A stretch of 64,000 bases of DNA from Glandiceps talaboti (GCF_964340395.1 NC_135559.1:24092464-24156463), one strand, 5' to 3'. Counted from the stretch's first letter, positions 1 to 12,707 are shown. The notes: generated from the letters alone by a model not told the origin. Program-made: numbers and translations.

Positions 1-3000
1 TTGGAAGTTGAGTATTGTGTGAATCATTTTTGACTTTTTTACCAATGAATGTCTACGCCACACGTATTCCTCTGAAGATTATTCACTTCAAATAAATTAA
101 AGTAAAGACGATACAAGATTTGATAAATACTGATATTGTTACATGTACAGTAAGAGACATGCACACAGTGCATAGATCACATACGGAAGTGCAAATTTGC
201 CGTCATAACAACAAAAGGCCTTGCGTGGAAGTATTTCGGAAGGCAGAATTTGCCTGCGGTCTCGTTGCGATATTATTTTTTTATTAGCGGGTTGTTCACC
301 ATTTCCATTACTCCTACCTGGCTTACTAGCCAGAGAAAAGAAATTAGTTATTTGCCGTTTACTCCCGGGGTGTAGGCTATCTGCTGTACTATGTCGACAT
401 GTCAAACTATCATTATTTGAGAAGAGACGTTGCATGTCAGGGGCAAACGGGAGTAGAGAATGAAATTTAAAAACCAGAAAATGGCAAAATTATGTCGAAA
501 TCGAAGGCTTGCCGACAGTCATGTACAAGAACAATGGTTCTGTCAAATGGTGTACACTGCTCATGTGAGCGGTCATCCATTGCTATCTAATGGAAGTGTC
601 AATCAAAATTAATGTCAACAACGTTGTCTATCTGTATGCTTTGATACATTCGGAGCCAGAGTACATCAATCCTGACATTGTCAATCAGAATATTTAGTCT
701 ACAATGCGACGTATAAATTACTTGCAAGTGACCGTCAAAATGAGTTGGTAAAAAATTACTGGCAATTTCTTAGGCAGGTTACTTTGTGAAAACGCATGCA
801 TACATCTATTTTTTATACGGTGATACGGTGACCTAGGACTCTGTATTTCTTTACACATCTCAAACACTTTGTTGTTCTTATACCCATGCTGGTAACGTCG
901 TTAAGTTGCTGTCCGGGAAATTAGTGCGATGACTGTAAACGAAATCACTTCCTGTTGGCTGCAGAAGTCACCATACACCATTCGAATCAAGGTTATCAAT
1001 CGTCACAGAGCATATGTCCCTCGCTAATAGTAATACACCCATGGTCCACAACAGTGAAAGAGGTAACAACTGGTGTGACTAAATTCAGAATGTGTATGAA
1101 TAGAAAACACATGAATTCACGTTGGTCGACATGTCAACGTCGAGCGTGTTGCGTGGCTTGTCGAAAGTTAAACTGGGCATCACGACGCGACGACGAGTGA
1201 AATTGTTAACATGCATGAGAAGACATCTTCGCTTATTTCTCGAACGCATGAACGTATACAGCAATAAAAAACACAAGGCAATCTCTACAACTCATGTTGT
1301 TTACAGTGATCGCACTATGCACTTATCGTTGAACTTATCGTTTACGCCGGCGGATAATGGTGTCACATTCTATGTGTGAACACATACAGCTGATCCCAGT
1401 GTTTACTAATCGTTCTCACCTATTTACGCCGGAGAAAAAAAAACACGGAAAAAGCAATATGAACATGCCTATATACAGCATAGCCCGTTTGTTTACATAC
1501 TTTTGCAAACTGTTAACTTGTTTCTAATTGGGTTAAATTTTTACCATTATTCTCAACTTTAAATATGGCCACTGCTCCAAAATGAAAGACCGATCTCCGC
1601 CGTTACTTCGGTGGCAGGCTGTTTGACATGGATTCTACTATAGCAGCATCACCAGCCAATACTAGTGAGAAGTAACTGGCTCTACCAAGAAACGATCGAT
1701 CGTCCAACAATGGGTGGCTCAGTCATTTTAAATGACTTTGTTGCATGTCAGACCGTAACGTCATGTAATACGAGGCCCATTTGTTTGAAAACGAAAGCAA
1801 AAATCCTTCACTGACTTGTACGGATGAACAAATTAAACTTCTGAAACTCAACTCTTACATGACAATCAAGACTCTAGAAGTCACGTTAACGGTGTTCAAT
1901 TGTTGTCCATGAAGTCGGCCAGCTCATAGCCAATCTAAAATCATATGCAGCTAAATTACATACTCTCCATACTGATTACGTTATAGCTAATATAAAACTA
2001 GCTCTGGATGTATGTATACGCTACGAGGCTCGGCGTGTCGAACCTCGTAGCGTACATCCAGAGCTAGTATATAACAGCATCTCCCTTGCGATGTACATTT
2101 TGTATTTACTGATTTCATGCATGCAACTGTTTAGACATTGAGTATTACAAATGACCCAAGATTGTCATGGAGTTCGAATGCATTGAAAAGGTACTAGGTA
2201 CTATCAAAATTCTTATTGACCAGATACATGGAGTTGACTGTGTTGGTACTAATACTTGATGAAACTCATGGCATAAGTCATAACAGTACACAAGAAAATT
2301 GGTATCAATGCAAAATATGTTGAGGAGGTATAGCAAAAGGGGGAAAAATAGACTGAATCATCTAAGACTGAACAGCAGGTTAATTTATTATACTGGTTGG
2401 CCCTGTCATTGATGATTTGTATTTCCTAAGATCACAGCCAAAAAGTTTGTTCCAGGAGCTGCTGGTAGAATGTAAACTACATGAACATAACAGAGTTGTT
2501 ATTTCTAATCATGACTGAATAAAGACTAGACTTAAAGTAATATGTAGTTGTTTTTTCATTTGCCAATTCAATTCAATTCAATTAATTTTAAATTGAATTA
2601 AATTTTGTTTGTGCTTATTTTGATGTCCATTGCCCTATTACCTCATTTATCAGACATCAATTTCTTGATTTTGTGAATGACCCCCAGATTTGCAGTTGGG
2701 ACCCCCAAATTTTCAGACCTTGGGTCCTACGGACCCCCATAATCCAAAAGTGGTCACATGGGTGTCATGTGAGACCCTTCCAGTGAATGTCCCTTATGAT
2801 ATTTCATTTGAATTGTTACATGTACTCCATAAGACCCTACGTGAAAGGGGTCTATGGTTACACTTACAGCATTGTCATCAGCTATTTCTGGACAACCAGC
2901 TCTTGACAAGACCTATGAATGTTTGACCACTGTGGTTGGTTATTTGGTAACAATTATTACATTTGTGTACAAAATGTATATCTTGTGGCAAAAGCTTCAA

Positions 3001-3729
3001 ACCATGATAAAATATATGTAAGGACCTTGAAATTCATGTACATTAGTCTACCCTGATGAAGTACATGTACAGTTGTATTGCTGCATTGACAGGACTTCTT
3101 CTGATTGTCAAGGGTCATTGCATGTGCCCGGTTAGATAGAATCTATCAAATTGAAAAGTCTTGAAAGTGTTGTCAATATACTGGTACATGTACATTGTAC
3201 ATTTATGTCTACAATGGTACATGTAAGTCAATGCTATTATGTAGTATTAAGATGAAAAAATACTGAAGGCACTATTTGATGAGATACATGTATACAATGT
3301 ACATTGTACAAAGCAAGTTGGTAATGGTGAATCTGCTACTGCAACCTGGGGTGGTGATAGCCACTCTGTTCTGTAGGACTCCCACTTGCCAAGTCGCCAA
3401 ATGTGAATAAAAATTCTAGCTGGCTACAAAAAAAAAATTTGATTTGGCAAAACTGTTGGCGACACATACATGTATGTATTTTGACTGTCATAATTACATT
3501 TTGTAGATGAGATGACTTACATTACATACATTGTACATGTATGTGTACATGGAGTTACGAAATCTAACAATCTGTCAACAAGGCCTAAAATTGTGTCAAC
3601 ATTTGTAGAATGATGCTAAATCAAAGTAATTTGAAAATTGTATGATAAGTTGTTTCATAGAAGTACCAGGGTATGATGTTGCCATTGCATAACCTAATCA
3701 AGTGTCATTTTCTTATTAATTTGTTACAG
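1..3729. other. Non-coding stretch upstream of the first recognised NCBP2 exon
   Basis: No convincing exon, RNA gene or tandem array was recognised here, apart from a foldback at 1998-2067. Short open frames at 955-1200 and 1122-1379 resemble no family I know. ACATGTACATGTA-like words are common between 2940 and 3560. The missing NCBP2 first exon was looked for on the + strand (the conserved stretch ending in a YRDQHF-like peptide followed by GT) and was not found, so it probably lies upstream of the window. The polypyrimidine/AG just before 3730 is the acceptor of the first visible exon. Confidence 0.5.
1998..2067. repeat. Foldback (inverted repeat) element
   Basis: The left arm starts CTAGCTCTGGATGTA and ends CGCTACGAGGCTCG. 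The right arm is its reverse complement (CGAACCTCGTAGCG, then TACATCCAGAGCTAG), with a 6-base insertion TGTATA in the left arm and one mismatch. Arms are about 29 bp with a 6-base loop. It could be a small MITE-like hairpin. No flanking target duplication is obvious. Confidence 0.8.
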
Positions 3730-3911
3730 GGAACACTTGGCACACAAGAAAAGCTTTTGAAAAACAGCTGTACTTTGTATGTTGGCAATTTGTCTTTTTA
3801 TACAACAGAAGAACAAATTCATGAACTTTTTCTGAAAGGTGGAGATTTAAAACGTATCATCATGGGACTTGATAAAGTAAAGAAGACTCCTTGTGGATTT
3901 TGCTTTGTTGA
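3730..3911 (+). CDS. NCBP2: Nuclear cap-binding protein subunit 2 (CBP20), internal exon with N-terminal half of the RRM
   Basis: CBP20 is the small subunit of the nuclear cap-binding complex. With CBP80 it binds the m7G cap of RNA polymerase II transcripts and supports splicing, 3' processing and export. The exon reads in phase 0 from the acceptor TTGTTACAG. It encodes the conserved [20 protein letters not shown], including RNP2 (LYVGNL), and later CGFCFVE, the RNP1 core whose two Phe residues in the family stack on or flank the cap. It ends GTT GA before a GTATCC donor, leaving phase 2. The next exon at 8606 completes the Glu codon and gives the family sequence [16 protein letters not shown]. 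Near-identity to animal CBP20 makes the assignment secure. The upstream exon, encoding about 25 residues with the N-terminal cap-contacting Tyr of the family, is not visible here. The frame stays open upstream to an ATG at 3673, but that is intron. Confidence 0.93.
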
Positions 3912-4149
3912 GTATCCTTTGACCACAAATAGACAGCTTACATTTGTACATGTATGGCTAAATCAGTTGTCTTTGCTCACTTATTTCAAACCCAGGGCCA
4001 TCCCTACAGTGGACAGCCCATCTGGCATTCATCTAAAGTAGCTGACACAAAAAACTGCTGTCTACTACAAAACATTCTATTGTTCTTGGACTACTACATG
4101 TAAGTGCATAACTAATTATCACATCTTCCATTAACAATATGTGTAGAAA

Positions 4150-6110
4150 TGTAAGTTGACATTCTCACATTAACAGAAACTTGGCTGAAGGAGGCAGGTG
4201 ATGAGGACATAGTTGCTGAACGTACTCCGTTTGGCTATGTTTACAAACATCTACCTCCAGGGGAAACAACTTGTGGTGGATTAGCCATTATACACAAATG
4301 CATTATTGAAGCTGTGGTCCTGGAAACCAATCCAATCTGTTAAGTCATTTGAAGCAATTGAAGCAACATTTGTACAATGCTTCACCAAGGAATCTCTTTA
4401 AAGATCTTAATCGTATATCGACCACCACCTTCCGTTAAAAAAATTATCAGTTTCTCAATTCTCACATTAAAGGACACACACTGGATCTAATTATGTCTAA
4501 TTCTCCAACAAATATCAATAATACTTTCATCGGTTTCACCAGACTCTTAGATCACAATTCCGTCCATGCCGATCTATTCCTTCGTAAACCTTCACAATTC
4601 CGTCCATGCCGATCTATTCCTTCGTAAACCTTCACAATTCCGTCCATGCCGATCTATTCCTTCGTAAACCTTCACAATTTCGTCCATGCCGATCTATTCC
4701 TTCGTAAACCTTCACAATTCCGTCCATGCCGATCTATTCCTTCGTAAACCTTCACAATTCCGTCCATGCCGATCTATTCCTTCGTAAACCTTTACAATTC
4801 CGTCCATGCCGATCTATTCCTTCGTAAACCTTCACTTTCAAGACATGAAATAACCTTTCGATGTATCTCATTCTCAATGATCTCAATGGAAGACTTCACC
4901 AATGATTTTTTTTCTCTCCCAGATCTCACGTCACTGCCAACAGACCTCTCTTCTGCCATAGCATCATACAGCACACATCTTACTGAAATGCACTGTCACT
5001 ATACGCATTGACATTGTTCATCTGTCACTCTGTTGTTGTTTTCAATGTATACTCGCCGTCAGTATTTATGACTTTCTTATTGGTGCTAATAATTTGTAGT
5101 AATAAATTGGCCTTCAATTTTCCTTTGGACACATGTACTGCTTGTTTGATATTATGATGTACTTTGATTTTATCATTAAGTTCAGGAATATTATTATTTT
5201 GTCATGTAAATGTATGCTAATGAGTCTATGTCCTATCAACAAATCCTGGGGAGAACACTGAGTGTGCCATTCTCAAGAAGTCATGACTCGATTCTGACAT
5301 GTACAAGAACTACAGACCCATTTCAAACTTGCCCTTCCTATCAAAGGTACTTGAGAAAGTGGTAGCTGCTTAACTCAATACATATTTATTTGTCCAACAG
5401 ATTACTAAAACTTTTTCAATCAGATAATAGGAAATACATGTATCATAGAGATGTAGTACCAAGACAGCACTTGTCAACCTCAACGTCAACAATGATATTT
5501 GCATGGCTCTAGACTCAGGAAAAGGTGTCCTATTGGTCCTCTTACATCTGTCGGCTGCCTTTGATACCATACATGTAGATCATGATGTACTAATTTCAAG
5601 ATTATCCAAGCTTGGTATTACAGGCTCTTCACCTTAGTAAGTTAGTGGTTCTCTTCAAAGACAGACAACAGTCCATATTGGTACAGGGTATACTATCAGA
5701 AACCCAACATTTGCAAGGCTCTGTGCTTGGGTCACTCTTATTCTGTCTAGACATATCATCACTTGGAAAGCTGACCCAAAATAAACTACAGCTAAATGAT
5801 GGCAAAACTGAGGTCCTCCGTATAAGGTCTCAGTTCAACAGACTTCCTTGTCCCATCAACCACATCAACATTGGATCGTGTTAGTGGATTCAGCACATAA
5901 CATTGGTGTAACATTTGATGATCGTTATAATCTCAAGAAGCACATCTCTTTGACATGTAGATCAGTTCATTTTCACCTCTGAACAATAGGTCGCATACAC
6001 CAGTATCTTATAAAAGAAGTTTGCCAGAAACTTGTTCATGTGCTTATATCATCAAAACTTGACTACTGCAATGCCCTTCTGTATCATTCTCGCAAACCAG
6101 AGTTATTATT
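4150..6110 (+). mobile_element. Broken L2-type (CR1 superfamily) LINE, endonuclease and reverse transcriptase remnants
   Basis: Pieces of an L2-like ORF2 can be read in order but in shifting frames with stops. TETWLKEAGDEDIV near 4178 is the APE-type endonuclease start. A DHNSVHADLFLRKPS stretch near 4550-4830 is the endonuclease C-terminus, and EITFRCISFSMISMEDF follows it. KNYRPISNLPFLSKVLEKVV near 5305-5360 is RT domain 0/1. VLLVLLHLSAAFDTI near 5530 is motif A, with one D replaced by H. QGSVLGSLLF near 5715 is motif B. LDYCNALLYHS near 6059 belongs to the C-terminal part. The YADD motif was not found. It lies in an NCBP2 intron in sense orientation and is clearly dead. Confidence 0.88.
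4553..4833 (+). repeat. 40-bp tandem repeat, 7 copies, inside the LINE endonuclease coding sequence
   Basis: The units begin CACAATTCCGTCC and end TTCGTAAACCTT. They start at about 4553, 4593, 4633, 4673, 4713, 4753 and 4793 and are nearly identical. The unit is the codons for HNSVHADLFLRKP of the host L2-like element. Since 40 is not a multiple of 3, each repeat shifts the frame. Confidence 0.93.
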
Positions 6111-7494
6111 TCTCCCACTACATTTTGAAATAAGTACTCTGGCATCTTACGGCTGTCAAAGAGTTATCTTACGTATACGTAATACATATTCATAATCAAT
6201 GACATCATGATAATCTGCCCAATCAAAGTCAGTCTCTCAAAGCATGCGTTTCAGATAACAATGGCCTCATGTTATGGCGAATTATTGCAACTGCTGCAAA
6301 GTTGGCGGCAATGCAGAAAAACTACAGAATACTCACACATACAACTTTCCCAAAAAGAAGTCCTAAAAACTATAATTGGGGACTTTCACACTGCAATTTT
6401 TGATGCTATAGTAAAAGAAGCCGTGGTTAGCGACGATGAGTCCAACACAGCTAGCTAGCTAGCGTGAACAGCAACCGTTGTACAGATGCATGCACTGAGT
6501 GAATGTGAACGAGCGATTCAAATGACCCGAGTAAAAGTTACTAGTCTCATTTAAATCTACTAGGATAACCAATATTTGATGGGGTTAGAGAGTATAAAGT
6601 AAGAACAGGGAAAGATTTGTTGAACATTTACATTAAGGGCTGATAAACGGGTACTGTGCTAGTACAGGTGATGAATGCAGTCATCCCGGCGTTCTAACTC
6701 GTGCGCCCGAAGACACTGTGCTAAAAGGCCGTACTTAATTAGCGTTCAGCACAGGTTCAGTTCCTTGTAAAATCAAGAGTACGCATGGTAAACAACACTT
6801 CAATAACTACAAGTTGAGTGAACTTGCTTGAATCAGCCAATCTTGGCTTGTTGTAACCATGGCCCTATTGAGATAATCCACGTTATAACCTACTTCGGTA
6901 CTTGTTAAAAACTCATGATTGTATCGGACGCCCGGTCTGACGGTATAACAAATCCATGCTGTCACAAACCCTGCTTTACACTTCGAGGCAAGATTTCTAG
7001 ATCATTATTTTATGTTCATACATGCATCAATCCAATCTTGTCTGTAGGATGGCAAAAATAAAATTTCAGCTACAAGAACCCAACTTGGCCAAGTCAGTTT
7101 TCAGTGTACGTACATAGGCTCTTGCCAATGTATTAGCATATATCACGTGGAATGGAAGGGGCAATGTGATTGGTTGTAGTGTTTACGTACAAAACAAATA
7201 AATTAGCTATGCCTTATATGCGATATAGTATATGAATGCATCCACGGCCTGTGGGAGGCTCGTTAAGAACGTTGCCGTAAAACACTGCCTTGATTAATAG
7301 TAAACTCGCAACTCGTTCACTTCACTCAAACAACAAAAGTCTACTTCATGTACACCGTTGTAATACAAAGTTATATGAGAATAATTATAATTAAGATACC
7401 TTTTGGAACAAAAACGTTGCCGTACATGTGAAAGGTGTACTGCAGTTTTACTCACAAAGTTTGTGGTGAGAGTGCATTCTCGTGAGCAACGTCA
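6111..7494. other. Intronic DNA without a recognised gene
   Basis: An open frame at 6207-6458 on the + strand contains MASCYGELLQLLQSWRQC and an acidic end, VVSDDESNTAS. I recognise no family in it and it lacks clear splice sites. The rest shows no tandem structure, RNA gene or TE motif that I can name. It may include decayed parts of the L2 element whose 3' end follows. Confidence 0.4.
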
Positions 7495-7686
7495 GTCTTA
7501 TGGAACAGTATACCACTTGAACTTCGTTCTTCGTCAACTGTCAATAAATTCAAGAAGGACATCAAGAGCTTTCTCTCACTTTTTGCCTTGATCTACTATT
7601 GTTCCTGTTCAATGCCATAGAACATTATGTCGTATTTGATTTTGGCGCTATACAAATTCATTTGATTGATTGATTGATTGATTGAA
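7495..7686 (+). mobile_element. L2-type LINE 3' end with TTGA tail
   Basis: Codons reading LNFVLRQLSINSR and KDIKSFL-like residues resemble the C-terminal end of L2 ORF2. They are followed by GGCGCTATACAAATTCA and four TTGA/GATT units, the usual L2 3' tail with a short repeat. It may be the tail of the element at 4150-6110, separated by deletions or insertions. Confidence 0.65.
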
Positions 7687-7734
7687 GTTAACACATCTGA
7701 AGAGAATGGCACTTTAAAATAACGAGCAGGAAGA

Positions 7735-8260
7735 TTACTAGACATTACAAGAAGAACTGGACAGGCTAAATAAATGGTCCCAAGATTGGCAGATGTGTTT
7801 CAATGTTGCCAAATGTAAATCTATGCATATCGGACAAAATAATCCATGAACTGTATACAAAATGAATAACACCACCACTTCAACGTAAAGAAGAAGGGAA
7901 GGACCTTGGGGTAACACTCCACTCTAGTCTCAAACCATCCATACAGTGCATCCAGTCAGCAAAGAAAGCAAACAACATGTTAGGTATCATTAAAAGATCT
8001 ATTACTCACAAATCTACAGATATCATTAATTGATTATATAAACAACTGGTATGTCCTAGACTAGAGTTTGTTATATAAGCCTGGTCATCATGGCTATAAA
8101 AGGATATAGCAATACTAGAAAAGGTACACCATCGAGGGACCAAACTTGTTCAAGAGTTACGAAATAGGCTTCATGAACACAAAGCACCAAATGTTAATTC
8201 ACTTAAGAATGAATATGATGCTCTGCCGACACGCATGATGAACTAAAGGGATTCTTATTA
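7735..8260 (+). mobile_element. CR1-like LINE reverse transcriptase C-terminal fragment
   Basis: The fragment reads ELDRLNKWSQDWQMCFNVAK, then CKSMHIGQNN, then in other frames KDLGVTLHSSLKPSIQC, AKKANNMLGIIKRSI and RLEFV.AWSSW. This order is typical of the region after the YADD box of CR1/jockey-like LINEs. Stops and frameshifts show that it is a relic. It is distinct from the L2 copy upstream. Confidence 0.8.
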
Positions 8261-8605
8261 TCCACGGATACCTTATCCCTCAACCGAACTGAACTGAACT
8301 GAAAAGATATTCAAAGCTGGTCTGAGTTCATTCTGTAGACACCTGTGGTTATACACGTGTGAAAGTCATATACTAGTATATAGTACCCCTTTGTTTCTCT
8401 TCATTACTATTCATTGTTATGCTAATCATATCATGAATATTAATTATCTAATGAATATTAATATCATTCCAGTTACAGTTGGGAGGTCCCTGTGAACTGT
8501 CAACTTTCTTCTTTACTTATTTTCTTCAATAAATCAAATGGTGATGATTGTTACAAATAGATGTAGATTTACATTTGAATGAAATAACCTTTACTGGCCA
8601 TATAG

Positions 8606-8744
8606 ATACTATACAAGGTTAGATGGCGAAAATGCAATGAGGTTTATCAATGGTACAAGGTTGGATGATAGAATTATCAGAACAGACTGGGATGCTGGTT
8701 TCATAGAAGGACGACAGTTTGGTAGAGGAAAGAGTGGTGGTCAG
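8606..8744 (+). CDS. NCBP2: CBP20 exon: C-terminal half of RRM and cap-binding loop
   Basis: This 139-nt exon begins after the acceptor CATATAG. Its first base completes Glu of the previous exon. It ends GGT GGT CAG before a GTATGT donor, in phase 0. It encodes [16 protein letters not shown] and then RTDWDAGF, the loop that in CBP20 reads the methylated guanine of the cap, followed by [13 protein letters not shown]. Spacing and order match animal CBP20 residue for residue, so the gene looks functional. The frame stays open past the donor to 8921, but that extension is intronic and contains a TG microsatellite. The intron before this exon (3912-8605) holds three LINE fragments. Confidence 0.94.
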
Positions 8745-8828
8745 GTATGTACAATGTACCAAACACTGTTCTCTTCCATATTCAACATTTTTACCTTCCA
8801 TAAGGGAAGTTATATATTTGAAATGAAA

Positions 8829-8866
8829 TGTGTGTGTGTGTGTGTATCTGTCTGTCTGTCTGTGTC
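8829..8866 (+). repeat. TG / TCTG microsatellite
   Basis: TGTGTG changes to TCTGTCTGTCTG directly after the NCBP2 exon donor. The following CAACATTTTCTCACAAATGG looks like part of a dispersed repeat anchored to a microsatellite, but I cannot name the family. Confidence 0.7.
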
Positions 8867-9206
8867 AACATTTTCTCACAAATGGCTGGCTCAGTTCAAA
8901 TTTGGTGCATGTGTTCTTTAGGGTATTGGCAAGAATTGACTAGGTTTTGGTTTAACACCCATGAATATTAATGAGTGATTATGTAATTAATAGTTTTCAG
9001 AAATAAGGCTATATCTTAAACCAGAATGGCGGTTTAAAGGCCCCCTAAGTTTGTTGGGGTTATTGTCAGATTTGAATGCAGACAATTAACGTCTTGATTC
9101 CTCTCTGAATAACCATGATAATAATGAGCAGCGGGTGATTTTTGTAATAAATTTGGTACATGTGGACTTGTGAATGTCTCTGGAATGCTGATGTTGCCAC
9201 ACCATT

Positions 9207-9490
9207 GACCACGCCCATAGCAACAGCCAAATGGTCGTGTATTTCACAAAGATAACAGCAGGGATTAATAGACAATTGAATAAACATTCAAAAAATATAT
9301 ATGTAAATTTAGCAACAAGACCACGCCCATAGCAACAGCCAAATAATCACGTATATTGCAAAGATAACAGGAAGTGAAAGAAAAATGAATAAACATTCAA
9401 AAAATGTATGCAAATGTGCCTGGCAACAAGACCACGCCCATAGCAACAGCCAAATGATCACGTATATTGCAAAGATAAGAGGATTAATAG
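9207..9490 (+). repeat. About 111-bp imperfect tandem repeat, 2.5-3 copies
   Basis: GACCACGCCCATAGCAACAG recurs at 9207, 9319 and 9430. Each copy is followed by CAAAGATAA and, for the first two, by GAATAAACATTCAAAAAAT. Copies differ at many positions, so the repeat is old. It lies in the NCBP2 intron 8745-12248, where nothing else coding was recognised. Confidence 0.85.
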
Positions 9491-12248
9491 AGAAATGAAT
9501 ATTGCATCAGGAATTCATACACAAGTGTATATCGCAAAAATAGCAACATGGTTGGATAGGCAACTGGATAGTCATTCAGCAAATGAACACCTATTGTTAG
9601 CATGGACTAGCATATGGATAAACATTTTTAAAAACTACAGTTGGCGGTATTTTATTAGTAAAGTTGCTCATGCAGCTAGGAAAATTTGACTACATTTCAA
9701 TACATGAGCAAATGATCACAAGAATTATGGCTTCATATAGTTGTAATATTATGACTCCAATATGGTTATGGTTTATATAAGGATACAAGATCTAACGGGG
9801 CAAAGGAGTTACATGCCAAATGATGCCTTTTAAATCACACATAATAAATGTGTTTTGTACTTTGGAGGTAGGAAGGATTAAAGTCCTCCATTTCTGAACA
9901 AAATCATTGCCCTTGCATTGGAATGGTATGCTTTTAATATGAAACTTGCACATAAATATGTTCTCGTCTTGCCTATAGCAGTTTTAGAATTAACATCATG
10001 AATTAGCCTTTGATCACATTCATTTTTTTTCTGCATGCACATCTGTTACTAAGGGTTTTGTTGGTGGGACTTTTGCTGTACCGTGGGAACTATGTTCAGA
10101 TCAGAGTACCGCACTCCTGTCCCACTACATAAAATTGACTAGTGAGCCCAAGTTTAACTTTAAGTCTCTGTTACATAGTTTGTAAGAGTCAATTTTAATC
10201 CACAATCACTACGCCTCTCCAACTTCTTGGCAAGAACATCAGGTTCTACAATTTAACGTACAGGTGTCTCACTAACTTTCAGATCATTTGAAAGTTGGAG
10301 TCGTCAACTTTGTAAACATTGGGAGCATTGGGGAGAATTCTACTAATATTACATGTATAGTGTCCGAGCCAAGAATATAGCCTTTCCGAGGTAAAAAGAG
10401 AGATTTAGATCCTGATATCTGAAACTTCCTAATCATACCCCCACAATACATTGAATCAAAACACAATAATTCTAACCCACAATTACTGATTTTTCAGTCC
10501 CAAAACTGCAATTGCTATGTCCATACACTGTATGCTGAGCTTAATACACGGTGATCGGTGTATCATTCTCCTTGACTGGCCAGGTCGGAAAAAAATGTTA
10601 GGGTGAACTCGCTGTCATAAATTGATCTATAAATCCATACCAGCACTGCAACAACTAAAGCAGTCCCTTTACAGACCATTTTCCTTCAGGAAGGCTGTAG
10701 GCTAAAACAATAGTGAATGTCAGACAGTGGTATGTGAAACCAGTTTTGTCTACACTCTCATTCCAAAACACTCAAGTTCATACACATGACCAAAAATATA
10801 GGAGGACGCCTGTATGTTTTATTCTGGGGAGGACGCCTGTATGTTTTATTCTGGACTAGGAAACAAGCTACAGATTCTTGACAAATCAAGAAAACAATGA
10901 GACAAATCATTCCTCACTAAATCGACACACTTCGCCCTAAAAAAACAGAGCAGAAAAACCCCATGCAATTGTAGTGTTCTTTGAGGAGAAAAATCTCTGG
11001 AAAAAGCGTAAGTGTTCAATTTGATTATTCCGCTAATATCACATGTATATACACACTTTACCATTAAGGTACCCAAAAATATAGTTAGCCCATTTACAAA
11101 GGCAAAACAGACTTTGGAAACTATTAAAGAATTCCCCTGCAAAACAGAAAAAAGCATGTAAAACACAATCTGAGTAACTTTAGGGTGGGGGGGGGGGGGT
11201 GAGTTAAGGTTACGGCCCTAGTCCTCAAACATGCAAGCCTGGAATGGTTCTGCCTCATGCAGCAACTCCAGGTCACACACGGCTTCAACAGCCTTGTCCA
11301 ATCACATCACTACACTTGGAACTTCTGACCAATCGTTGGTCCTAAAATTCCCGCAATACCATTGACGTCACGTTACCCATGACTCCTTCATTCTGATACA
11401 TTTCCCGCCTCACCTAGACTACAACAATTGCTACATTTCTCGATCCGACACAACAATATTTTCACGCTTTACTACGAACCGCTAGAAAATATTATATTTG
11501 TAAGTGCATACAGCCCACAAGCAGGGAAGTACTGGTATATACATTTGTATGTGCACGCCACAAGTGAGTGCATACTAGTCTCTACACTAGATTAGAAAAC
11601 TGTTTTACGTGCACAGTAAAGATGCGCAGTAGAAAGACCAGTTATCAACCTTACACAATATTATAAACTGTATGCATGGATTACCATGTACCTTTTACTA
11701 AGTTGTCATTTTAGCCTTTTGTAATCATTGTAATCAGTTTGGGTTTTTTAGCTCAGTGTGTTTGATTATTTTACCATGCTTTTAAATCTATTTTTATTAT
11801 GAATATTAATGATTAGAAAAGGTGCTTTAAAAAAGAAATAAATTTGAAAATTTAAAGTTTACAAACTATTGTAATTTGATTGTATAAACATTACCCCCCA
11901 CCCCCCAAGATCAAAGTTATGTTGAATTTCCTTACTTTTATTTCTTTGATAGCAACCATGCAATTACAAAATTTTGCAAAAATAATGACAGCAGAGGAAA
12001 CACCCCTCAGAATTAAAAAAGTCCAAAAGAGGAGAGGAAACCCCCTCCAACATCTACCGGTACAGTATTACCCATGTGACTGTAAAGTGGCTGCCACATA
12101 CTTTGCACACCAAATTTTGCCTATCAAAACATGTTTTTCTTTCTGCCACCAACATTTTCTACATCCCTTGATTGTACATTCACAGTTGTGTACTAGCTTT
12201 ATTTTGTGCAATGATTTAACATGTCTGACTTGTGTACATTACTGTCAG
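9491..12248. other. Remainder of NCBP2 intron
   Basis: No gene was recognised. The segment contains a 26-27 bp direct duplication at about 10801-10853 (GGAGGACGCCTGTATGTTTT twice) and a G-run of 13 near 11187. Open frames at 10846-11166 (-) and 11880-12248 (+) have no recognisable domains and look like chance. Confidence 0.5.
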
Positions 12249-12355
12249 GTACGAGATGAATACAGGACGGACTACGACAGTGGAAGAGGTGGCTATGGTA
12301 AGGCAGCAATGAGACAGCAACAAACAGCAGGGGGCGAATCAGTGCATTTATGGGG
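12249..12355 (+). CDS. NCBP2: CBP20 exon: C-terminal Arg/Gly tail
   Basis: The exon follows the acceptor ACTGTCAG and joins SGGQ in phase 0 to VRDEYRTDYDSGRGGYGKAA, the standard CBP20 tail, then a species-specific MRQQQTAGGESVHLW. Two ends are possible. A perfect donor GTAAGT at 12356-12361 would splice to 14729 in phase 2 and give the ending WGNWGK. Without that splice the frame stops at TAA 12357-12359 after LWG, and an AATAAA lies at 12574-12579. I favour the spliced form because the donor is strong and phases agree, but both isoforms could exist. The open frame that begins at 11880 is intronic read-through. Confidence 0.88.
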
Positions 12356-12707
12356 GTAAGTAACATTTATTTAGTCCCCCCCAGTGTGGGGACTATTACA
12401 ATGGGTGCCATCTGTCTGGCCATCCATGCATATGTAATACATCATTTTATATATGTCATATTTTTACACAACATTATTGATTCTTTTGGTAAATTATCTA
12501 ACTTGTTAATGTTAATAACAATATTGATATTACAGTAAATCATAACAAATATTGTTTGCATGATGCCAGTTGAAATAAAATTGATAAAGGTGTACACAGA
12601 AAAGTGCTCCCAAAAATATTTATGGGAAATAATTTAAGTTGAGATGTGTCAAAAAAGAACACAAAAATAAGAAACTGTGTCCAAATATATTTAGCAGTAA
12701 AGATACT

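Noticed and set aside
1122-1379. Possible NCBP2 first exon (frame starting MSTSSVLRGLSKVKLG)
   Set aside because: It lacks the conserved YxELSxYRDQHF region and a fitting donor, so similarity is limited to the first few residues.
8745-8921. Extension of the CBP20 frame past GGQ
   Set aside because: A GTATGT donor follows, and the extension encodes microsatellite sequence. The family sequence resumes at 12249.
11880-12248. N-terminal extension of the frame containing the last CBP20 residues
   Set aside because: A clear ACTGTCAG acceptor at 12248 and family alignment show that this part is intron.
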